A program made the position numbers and the translations under genes. Positions 1-4,182 of a stretch of DNA of 5,263 bases are shown in pieces; within the stretch, counting starts at the first letter, position 1; each line of letters starts with the position of its first letter. The stretch comes from JAFGHJ01 sp964631335 (lineage in GTDB: Bacteria > Hydrothermota > UBA3072), in assembly GCA_964631335.1 (NCBI GenBank), contig CAZVXD010000125.1, positions 1 through 5,263 on the forward strand. The letters are read 5' to 3'. The notes beneath the pieces were generated by a model. That model ran no database searches, was not told the origin of the DNA, and saw only the letters and a program-made list of their open reading frames with translations.

Positions 1-474
1 CCCGATCTTTCTCCGAGAGAGAGGGAAGACGCCATAACAAAAGAAAAAGGAGCTGTTTTTGTGATCGGTATCGGCGGAAAATTAGCGGACGGTAAAGTTC
101 ATGACGGCAGGGCTCCCGACTACGATGATTGGACAACTCCTACGGGTAATGAAACAAAAGGACTAAATGGCGACATTTTTGTCTGGAATCCAGTTCTGGA
201 GACGGGATTTGAAATATCTTCCATGGGAATAAGAGTCGATAAAAAAGCTTTACTCAGACAGCTTGAGATTACAGGTAACGAAGAAAGAAAGGAACTGGAA
301 TGGCATAAAATGCTGTTGGATGGGAGGTTGCCTCTTTCTATAGGGGGAGGGATAGGTCAATCCCGTCTATGTATGCTTATGTTGCAGAAAGCTCACATAG
401 GCGAAGTTCAATGCGGTATCTGGCCGGATGAGATGATTTCTGCTTGCGAGAAGAAGAATATCTTTTTGCTTTAG
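1..474 (+). CDS. asnA: Aspartate-ammonia ligase (asparagine synthetase A), C-terminal part, 5' end outside the window
   Basis: This cytosolic enzyme makes asparagine from aspartate, ammonia and ATP, releasing AMP and pyrophosphate. The reading frame is open from base 1 and ends at TAG (472-474), giving 157 residues. The family is about 330 residues long (E. coli AsnA 330), so roughly the C-terminal half is visible. The GTG at 61 is an internal valine, not the start, because the upstream codons encode family-like sequence (LSPRERE..ITKEKGAVFV). Recognisable blocks in order are GIGGKLADG, HDGRAPDYDDW, GLNGDIFVWNPVLE, SSMGIRVD, LELEWH and the GGGIGQSRL block. The last corresponds to motif 3 of the class II aminoacyl-tRNA synthetase fold that AsnA shares, whose arginine contacts ATP. 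The end (HIGEVQCGIWPDEM) also matches the family. I see no frameshift or missing motif in the visible part. The nearest feature downstream is repeat DNA starting about 10 bases after the stop. The identification is from recalled similarity to E. coli AsnA. Confidence 0.96.
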   Translation, partial: PDLSPREREDAITKEKGAVFVIGIGGKLADGKVHDGRAPDYDDWTTPTGNETKGLNGDIFVWNPVLETGFEISSMGIRVDKKALLRQLEITGNEERKELEWHKMLLDGRLPLSIGGGIGQSRLCMLMLQKAHIGEVQCGIWPDEMISACEKKNIFLL

Positions 475-483
475 AACAAAAAC

Positions 484-572
484 TTAACCACAGAGTACAC
501 AGAGAAAAGAAAAACACACAGAGATCACAGAGAAAAAATATTTGTGTTGTTTAAAACCCATCCCACATCCCC
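484..572 (+). repeat. CCACAGAG-type degenerate repeat cluster following asnA
   Basis: Starting 10 bases after the asnA stop, the plus strand reads AACCACAGAG, then CACAGAG, then a second pair of CACAGAG-like units spaced by A-rich DNA (484-536). A TTTGTGTTGTTTAAAACCCA segment follows (541-560), then a C-rich stretch. The same composite (CCACAGAG units, A-run, GTTGTTT) recurs at 1099-1166, 2955-3000 and 3060-3211. It has no coding character. It looks like a dispersed short intergenic repeat rather than an intact insertion sequence, since no transposase is visible. Confidence 0.75.
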
Positions 573-587
573 AAATTAATATCACAA

Positions 588-720
588 TAAGGCACAAAGA
601 CACTAAGAAAAACAAATTTCGTTGTTTTATTCCCTCCAACTTCCCAACATCCTAACTTTTTAACTATTACATTGCCAATGATTTACACGGATTATCACTG
701 AATGTTATATTGGTTAAAAA
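588..720 (+). repeat. Further degraded repeat units between asnA and 5S rRNA
   Basis: At 592-611 a CACAAAGACACTAAGAAA unit reads in the plus direction. It is followed by ATTTCGTTGTTTTATTCCC (about 614-632), a poorer copy of the GTTGTTT segment seen at 546-560. At about 680-702 there is a TTTACACGGATTATCACTGA stretch, which resembles the CACGGAT units seen at 3181-3204. No open reading frame, RNA gene or promoter is convincing here. This stretch plus 721-765 is otherwise unassigned AT-rich DNA. Confidence 0.5.
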
Positions 721-765
721 AAATAAAAACTACAATTTCTACATGTTCTACATGTGAATAATGGT

Positions 766-850
766 GTTGTGTGGTGGGTTTTAAACAACGAAATAAATGG
801 GTATGGGTGGTGTGGCTCTGTGTTTTCTTTGTCTCCGTATGAGAATAATT
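766..850 (-). repeat. Repeat units downstream of 5S rRNA, minus orientation
   Basis: On the minus strand, about 35 bases beyond the 5S gene, the sequence reads GAGACAAAGAAAACACAGAG and then a C-rich ACCACCCATACCC stretch. It ends in GTTGTTTAAAACCCA (789-775). That last 15-mer is an exact reverse-complement copy of 546-560, so the two copies form a perfect 15-base inverted repeat about 214 bases apart. The orientation follows 5S transcription. Confidence 0.6.
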
Positions 851-870
851 TGTTTGGGGTAGGGTGGTGC

Positions 871-883
871 ACAAAATAAAAAA
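871..883 (-). terminator. T-rich tract ending the 5S rRNA transcript
   Basis: Directly after the 3' strand of 5S helix I (GCTGCCGGGC), the minus strand reads TTTTTTATTTTGT. The GC-rich closing helix of the 5S followed by a U-run would fit intrinsic termination at the rRNA end. No separate hairpin is present, so this is inferred from layout. Confidence 0.5.
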
Positions 884-1001
884 GCCCGGCAGCGACCTAC
901 TCTCTCACCCTCTATTAAGGGCAATACCATAAGCACTGGAGAGCTTGACTTCCGTGTTCGGAATGGGAACGGGTATGGCCTCTCCGTTATGGCCACCGAG
1001 C
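884..1001 (-). rRNA. rrf: 5S ribosomal RNA
   Basis: Read on the minus strand this is a complete 5S rRNA of about 118 nt. The 5' strand GCTCGGTGGC pairs with the 3' strand GCTGCCGGGC, with G-U wobbles, to form helix I. Between them lie the conserved blocks CCCGTTCCCATTCCGAACAC, GGAAGTCAAGCTCT and GAGAGAGTAGGTCGCTGCC, as in typical bacterial 5S. Ends are set from helix I and may be off by one to three bases. No 23S sequence lies upstream (1002-1182 is promoter and repeats) and no tRNA lies beside it, so this copy is unlinked from an rRNA operon within the window. A TTGACA promoter sits at the right distance for transcription to begin at the mature 5' end. The plus-strand and minus-strand open frames across this region are artefacts of the rRNA. 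Confidence 0.96.
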
Positions 1002-1007
1002 ATTGGT

Positions 1008-1035
1008 ATATTAATCGGTTTTTATTATTTGTCAA
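1008..1035 (-). promoter_or_regulatory. Promoter of the stand-alone 5S rRNA gene
   Basis: The minus strand carries a perfect -35 hexamer TTGACA (1035-1030), a 16-base spacer, and a -10-like TAATAT (1013-1008). TAATAT matches the sigma-70 consensus at four of six positions. The -10 ends 7 bases before 1001, the predicted first base of the 5S. The position relative to the rRNA end is the strongest support; the -10 itself is imperfect. Confidence 0.65.
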
Positions 1036-1052
1036 CCCCCATTTTAAATTTT

Positions 1053-1085
1053 GGTTTCAAGGGTTCGAGGATTTCAGGGTTCAAG
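1053..1085 (+). repeat. Short imperfect tandem repeat (TTCAAGGGTTC-like)
   Basis: Two adjacent related units, TTTCAAGGGTTCGAGG and ATTTCAGGGTTCAAG, lie just upstream of the 5S promoter. They are short and degenerate and of unknown function. Confidence 0.4.
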
Positions 1086-1098
1086 AAAAAACAAAAAA

Positions 1099-1166
1099 TT
1101 TTTTCTCTGTGTTCTCAGTGTTTTTTCTTTTTCAACACAATTATTTCTCTGTGATCTCTGTGGTTG
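1099..1166 (-). repeat. CCACAGAG-type repeat cluster following the TonB receptor gene
   Basis: Read on the minus strand, starting 17 bases after the receptor stop, the sequence is CAACCACAGAGATCACAGAG. It continues with A-rich DNA containing TTGTGTTG, then CACTGAGAACACAGAGAAA. It matches the post-asnA cluster (484-540) in unit order and spacing but is in opposite chromosomal orientation. In both cases it reads in the same sense as the gene it follows. Confidence 0.7.
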
Positions 1167-1182
1167 AAAAAGGGGAGGTGGG

Positions 1183-2922
1183 TTAAAATGAATATCCTGC
1201 CCGGATATTTAAGTGCCTTCCCATTCCAGGATAATCTCTGTCAGTGTGTGAACTGCCGAAACTCGCTATGTATTCGGTGTTCAATAGATTTTCGACTGTG
1301 AAACCCACAGAAAAATCATTAAATGTTTTACTTATTCCTAAGTCGATGATGAAAGCGGGGTCTTCTATTTTCCAGCCGCCGAACGAAAACCATTTTTTTC
1401 TCTCTCCGTACCATTTTCCGGATATTTCCGTGGTTATCGGACCTTTATATGAGAGAACTCCGGTTATAGAATGTTTCGGTTGATACTGAAGTTCCCTTTT
1501 TACTCCATCTTCTTCATCATACCCGTCCAGGTAAGAATATATTAATGAATATGATAGATCTTCGTAATTGTCGTTTGCTTCTACGTCTATTCCGTAAATC
1601 CTGCTTTTCGCGATATTCTGTGGAATCCATGTGTCATCCAGGGCTATACGGTCACGTATTTCTTTTATGTATCCGGATATAGTGACGTTTTTTATTTTTA
1701 CTCCTCCGTTTAAAGCTAAAGAATATTCCGGGGTGAGTTCTTCGTTGGAAAAACCGGGATAGTAAAGGTCGTAGAGCGTGGGAGCCTGGAACGCGGAACC
1801 AATCGAGGCGAAAATCTCGATAGGTTTGGTGATTCTGCTTCCTATTGTAAAAGATGGATGCAAGCCAAAACTTCCATGCCAATCTACCCTTGCGGAAGCG
1901 AACGTGTTTATATTTGTGGTTTCCTGGAAAAGAGAAAGAGATACGCCTATTTTTTCTTCTCCGAATAAAAAGGTTGTATCGTAATTCGATGTATATTGAT
2001 CGATCCATATTTTGTCTTTCTCCAGATTAATCGACAAAGACAGCATTTTGTATAAGAATTTTGTATTGAATTGACTCACAGCAGATTTATATTCGTCATT
2101 TTGTATAATTTCGTCGCCTGTCCAATAATCTGAGTATTTGTAGTTATATTTAATCAATTCTCCCGTTATTGCCGGATTGATGATTATTCCGGCATCTCCA
2201 TATGTGAAGATTTTGTTGTAAGATAAATCCGCGAACTGTGTTTTTTGATTGTCGAAAAGGGAGGTCGCGGTCGAATCCCCAAATATTGGAATTATACCAC
2301 TGTCCGGAAACGCGCCCGGAACGCCCAGGTCTCTATAGCTACCTAAAAAACTTAAATCATTCCAATTTATACCCATTGAATATTGCTCGTAGTCTGTGTT
2401 GCTTCTTTGCCCTTCGCCTTTTTTGAGGTTTAAATCGGCGTTAACGCCGGATTTGTAAAGTTGTATATTCGTTCCAAATGATGAATTGGTGTTTCCTTCG
2501 ATTTTTATTGTATTTGTTTCGTTTCCGGTGATTAAGTTTACAATTCCGCCTATCGCGTTGGAGCCCTGAAATACCGAAGAAGGACCTTTTACTATCTCGA
2601 TTCTTTTGACCACGTTTAATGGTATGGCGGAAAGATCGAATCCACCTGTTTTAGGATCGTTTATTCTATGTCCGTTTAGCATTATCATTGTGTGTTTCGG
2701 CGCATTCCCTCTGACGCTTGCCTGACTGAGTGAGCCCGGGTCGCCGTTTGCGTTTATTTTAACTCCCGCTTCTTTTTCGAGTATTTCATCTAATTTATCT
2801 ATGGTAAGCATATCTTCAACTTCTATTACCTCGACTTGATAGGGTAGATGTTCAAACCTGTCTGCCGTTACGGTTATTCCCTTTGATTCAAAATGCATCA
2901 TGCTCAGTATTATTAATAACAT
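1183..2922 (-). CDS. TonB-dependent outer membrane receptor, BtuB-like (probable corrinoid uptake)
   Basis: This is a 579-residue outer-membrane receptor with an N-terminal plug and a C-terminal beta-barrel, importing its ligand with TonB-ExbBD energy. A hydrophobic leader (residues 1-12) is followed by a Ton-box-like ITVTADRFE (16-24), close to the VTANRFE start of mature E. coli BtuB. Plug blocks are ASVRGN (68-73), MLNGHRIND (81-89) and VKRIEIVKGPSSVFQGSNAIGGIVNLIT (105-132). The barrel ends in an NLLNTEY block and a terminal GYSF, with the final phenylalanine typical of BAM substrates. Length is close to BtuB (594 mature). The ATG at 2922 is fixed by AGGAGG four bases upstream and by an in-frame stop at 2937-2935. 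The leader is unusually short and has no lysine or arginine before the hydrophobic core. The gene lies 271 bases downstream of a B12-riboswitch-controlled S component on the same strand, which suggests a corrinoid ligand. Barrel sequence alone does not settle the substrate. Confidence 0.93.
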   Translation of the reverse strand: MLLIILSMMHFESKGITVTADRFEHLPYQVEVIEVEDMLTIDKLDEILEKEAGVKINANGDPGSLSQASVRGNAPKHTMIMLNGHRINDPKTGGFDLSAIPLNVVKRIEIVKGPSSVFQGSNAIGGIVNLITGNETNTIKIEGNTNSSFGTNIQLYKSGVNADLNLKKGEGQRSNTDYEQYSMGINWNDLSFLGSYRDLGVPGAFPDSGIIPIFGDSTATSLFDNQKTQFADLSYNKIFTYGDAGIIINPAITGELIKYNYKYSDYWTGDEIIQNDEYKSAVSQFNTKFLYKMLSLSINLEKDKIWIDQYTSNYDTTFLFGEEKIGVSLSLFQETTNINTFASARVDWHGSFGLHPSFTIGSRITKPIEIFASIGSAFQAPTLYDLYYPGFSNEELTPEYSLALNGGVKIKNVTISGYIKEIRDRIALDDTWIPQNIAKSRIYGIDVEANDNYEDLSYSLIYSYLDGYDEEDGVKRELQYQPKHSITGVLSYKGPITTEISGKWYGERKKWFSFGGWKIEDPAFIIDLGISKTFNDFSVGFTVENLLNTEYIASFGSSHTDRDYPGMGRHLNIRAGYSF

Positions 2923-2924
2923 AA

Positions 2925-2933
2925 AACCTCCTT
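2925..2933 (-). promoter_or_regulatory. Strong ribosome binding site of the TonB receptor gene
   Basis: AAGGAGGTT on the minus strand matches the 16S anti-Shine-Dalgarno almost fully. AGGAGG ends four bases before the ATG at 2922. It decides the start and rules out a longer signal peptide, since an in-frame TAA lies immediately upstream of it. Confidence 0.8.
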
Positions 2934-2954
2934 TTTAATTAGTTATAATTTTTA

Positions 2955-3000
2955 GTTATAAACAACAATTCTCTCTCTGCGTACTTTACGCCTTTGTGGT
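2955..3000 (-). repeat. ACCACAAAGGCG-type repeat unit upstream of the TonB receptor
   Basis: The minus strand reads ACCACAAAGGCGTAAAG, then TACGCAGAGAGAGAATTGTTG, and ends in TTTATAAC. It has the same architecture (CCACA unit, CAGAGA, then GTTGTTT) as the other clusters. Its end runs into two TATAAC motifs (2960-2955 and 2947-2942), which could act as -10 elements for the receptor. No good -35 is paired with them, so a separate receptor promoter is only possible. Confidence 0.5.
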
Positions 3001-3010
3001 GAAATCAACC

Positions 3011-3060
3011 TTGAGATTACTTCGCATAAGTAAGGCAAGATGTCGAACTCGTAATGACAA
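3011..3060. repeat. GAGATTACTTCGC / CTCGTAATGAC palindromic-type intergenic repeat
   Basis: The plus strand starts GAGATTACTTCGC and ends ACTCGTAATGAC, with ATTAC and GTAAT as inverted ends. The arrangement resembles the widespread class of short intergenic palindromic repeats with GATTGCTTCG...CGCAATGAC-like ends. That resemblance is from memory and no function is claimed. Confidence 0.45.
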
Positions 3061-3211
3061 AACAAACAAAAATAATAGTGATGTGGGATGGCTCTGTGTC
3101 CTTTGCGGGCTTTGTGGTTCATATTATATGTTAGCAATTTTACCGCACTGTGTTCCTTGTGTCTTTGTGTGAGAAATTTTTGTATATCCGTGTTCATCCG
3201 TGGCTATTAAT
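3060..3211 (-). repeat. Two repeat units after, and overlapping, the S-component gene
   Basis: On the minus strand, unit one (3211 to about 3134) reads ATTAATAGCCACGGATGAAC, ACGGATA, then CACAAAGACACAAGGAACAC. Unit two (about 3125-3060) reads AACCACAAAGCCCGCAAAGG, ACACAGAGCC and then the C-rich ATCCCACATC. That C-rich end is an inverted copy of 558-569. Both units read in the sense of the gene they follow. Unit one overlaps the last codons and the stop of that gene. The 81-residue open frame across 2952-3197 consists of these repeats and is not a gene. Confidence 0.65.
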
Positions 3212-3712
3212 CCTGTTTTGTATTTTTTGTATTGTTGGTGGTAAAACGAATCCGTAAATCAAACTTTGAGTAAAAACATGCCATATAACAAACGGCAATC
3301 CTATAATGATATATGCGATGAAGCTTTTTTTTGTCGGAAAGAAAAGAAATCCGGCTGAAGAAGTCAGGATATCGGATATAAGCGTAATCAATATTCCCAG
3401 GGGTAGAATTATATGAGCTTTATTCCAGCCTTTTTTATAGCAGAACCCTCCGGATAGACCTATTAATATCCCGGCGAGAACCTGCGCGATAAGAAGAGGT
3501 AGGGGAGACATGCCGAGCGGGTTTAATACTCCGAAAATAAAATAGGTAAGAATTCCAACCAGAGTTCCCGTTCGAATTCCAAATAATACTCCCGATAGGA
3601 AAACAGTAGGTGATACAAGTTCAAAATTTGGTATATAAGCGAACGCGTACCCTAAACCCAGAGCCAGCGCTGTAAATATTGTTACGTATGATATTTCTTT
3701 TATTTTTTTTAT
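3194..3712 (-). CDS. ECF transporter S component, B12-riboswitch controlled (probable corrinoid or precursor uptake), non-canonical start
   Basis: This is a membrane substrate-binding subunit of an energy-coupling factor importer. It would work with a shared EcfA-EcfA'-EcfT module, which is not in the window. The frame from the AUA at 3712-3710 encodes about 172 residues, normal for S components. There are six hydrophobic segments, roughly residues 9-28, 33-48, 52-67, 70-92, 98-122 and 130-160. The FGVLNPLG...LLIAQVLAGILIGLSGG stretch has the look of this fold. The only in-frame ATG (3511) lies before the fourth segment and would remove three helices, so it cannot be the true start. No ATG, GTG or TTG lies upstream in frame before the stop at 3760-3758. 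AUA at 3712 has GGGGAG seven bases upstream. A GTG at 3738 would be in frame only with one extra A in an A8 tract. The last residues and stop come from a repeat. Corrinoid specificity is inferred from the riboswitch. Confidence 0.72.
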   Translation of the reverse strand: MKKIKEISYVTIFTALALGLGYAFAYIPNFELVSPTVFLSGVLFGIRTGTLVGILTYFIFGVLNPLGMSPLPLLIAQVLAGILIGLSGGFCYKKGWNKAHIILPLGILITLISDILTSSAGFLFFPTKKSFIAYIIIGLPFVIWHVFTQSLIYGFVLPPTIQKIQNRINSHG

Positions 3713-3719
3713 TTTTTTT

Positions 3720-3731
3720 CTCCCCTCGGAG
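3720..3731 (-). promoter_or_regulatory. Probable ribosome binding site within a small hairpin
   Basis: On the minus strand CTCC (3731-3728), loop GAGG, and GGAG (3723-3720) can form a four-base-pair hairpin that covers the Shine-Dalgarno GGGGAG (3725-3720). An A-run, not a U-run, follows, so this is not a terminator. It sits 5-6 bases beyond the riboswitch P1 strand, which fits translational rather than transcriptional control. The hairpin is short and is inferred by eye. Confidence 0.45.
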
Positions 3732-3736
3732 TACTC

Positions 3737-3880
3737 ACAAATAGCAGGTCTCCTGACTTATGGCCAGCCTACTAACCGCGCCTTCCCGGAATTAGTCCGG
3801 TGGCATACCGCGGCTTTCGTTGCCAAATACAGTAGCGGGGCTGCAGCGGATTCTAACCGCTTTCCCTTAACTATTATGTT
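3737..3880 (-). promoter_or_regulatory. Cobalamin (B12) riboswitch
   Basis: The minus strand shows the conserved elements in the usual order. GGGAAAGCGG (3866-3857) starts the P3 stem-loop GCGG-UUAGAAU-CCGC. Next come GCAGCCCCGCTACTGTAT (the core GCUGxCCCGCxACUGU block), GCCGCGGTATGCCACCGG, a CCGG-ACUAAUU-CCGG hairpin, GGGAAGGC, and the B12-box GTCAGGAGACCTGC (3757-3744). The P1 helix can be drawn as ACA-U-AAUAG (3879-3871, one bulged U) with CUAUUUGU (3744-3737). It lies directly upstream of the ECF S-component gene and would repress it when adenosylcobalamin or a related corrinoid is bound. Ends are estimated from P1. Confidence 0.93.
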
Positions 3881-3883
3881 TTA

Positions 3884-3911
3884 ATAATAGCCTTTTCTCG
3901 ATAAAAGTCAA
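3884..3911 (-). promoter_or_regulatory. Promoter of the riboswitch - S component - receptor unit
   Basis: The minus strand carries -35 TTGACT (3911-3906, five of six consensus), a 16-base spacer, and -10 TATTAT (3889-3884, five of six). Predicted initiation near 3877-3879 coincides with the first base of the riboswitch P1 helix, so both predictions support each other. Confidence 0.72.
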
Positions 3912-3935
3912 GACCATATAGCGGAAAATCCGCTA

Positions 3936-4112
3936 AAATGTAAAAATTAAATATCAAAGTGCAAAATTACAAATCAAAGTTTAAAAATAGATTTAAAAAA
4001 AACAAATTTTACAAATAAGACAATTTTTTTTTAGTTTTTGTAGTTGGGGGGGATAAATTTTGCGGTTTTATTTGTAATTTTACTTTTTGAATTTTGATAT
4101 TTTATTTTCAGA
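3936..4112. repeat. AT-rich imperfect inverted repeat in the gap between rseP and the riboswitch unit
   Basis: The left arm, about 3942-3982 on the plus strand, contains AATTAAATATCAAAGTGCAA, AATTACAAAT and further A-rich DNA. The right arm, read on the minus strand from about 4112 to 4068, contains AATAAAATATCAAAATTCAA, then AAAATTACAAAT. The arms share ATATCAAA, CAAA and ATTACAAAT in the same order. Between them lie T8/T9 runs and a G7 run (4046-4052). The remainder of 3912-4182 holds no open frame or RNA gene that I can support. Confidence 0.5.
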
Positions 4113-4123
4113 TAGAACCAAAT

Positions 4124-4168
4124 TTAATATGAGCTTATTCAAAAAAACCGTTAATATAAAAGCTTATT
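4124..4168. repeat. Short tandem direct repeat after rseP
   Basis: TTAATATGAGCTTATT (4124-4139) and TTAATATAAAAGCTTATT (4151-4168) are near-identical direct repeats that differ by two inserted bases and one change. They lie 15-60 bases downstream of the rseP stop. No terminator hairpin is evident there. Confidence 0.45.
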
Positions 4169-4182
4169 GATAAATTTTATTA

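Noticed and set aside
720..765. ACATG-TTCTA-CATGT small inverted repeat as an operator
   Set aside because: A five-base stem in AT-rich DNA with no adjacent promoter or gene start is too weak to support a regulatory site.
484..1166. CRISPR-like array, or an IS element with the 5S as cargo, bounded by the inverted CACAGAG clusters
   Set aside because: The units are short, irregularly spaced and degenerate, with no spacer regularity. No transposase, clean terminal repeat or target duplication is visible. The inverted arrangement is explained by each cluster following a gene on its own strand.
781..1186. Open frames on both strands across the 5S rRNA region (about 65-84 residues)
   Set aside because: They run through the 5S rRNA, its promoter and repeat DNA. 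They have low-complexity phenylalanine-rich translations and no ribosome binding site or family resemblance.
2952..3197. An 81-residue minus-strand open frame between the S component and the TonB receptor
   Set aside because: Its translation is made of the dispersed repeat units (CACGGAT, CACAAAG, CACAGAG), and its start lies in the repeat that ends the upstream gene. Such frames are common false gene calls.
3194..3511. A 105-residue protein starting at the ATG at 3511 as the real S-component product
   Set aside because: The same frame upstream encodes three further hydrophobic segments leading back to the riboswitch. Together they give the normal six-helix, roughly 172-residue S component. 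The short form would be half a protein.
3871..3890. A perfect 7-base-pair hairpin CTATTAT / ATAATAG as a riboswitch stem
   Set aside because: Its 5' arm coincides with the -10 box TATTAT of a well-spaced promoter and would not be transcribed. The ATAATAG arm pairs better with CUAUUUGU as P1.
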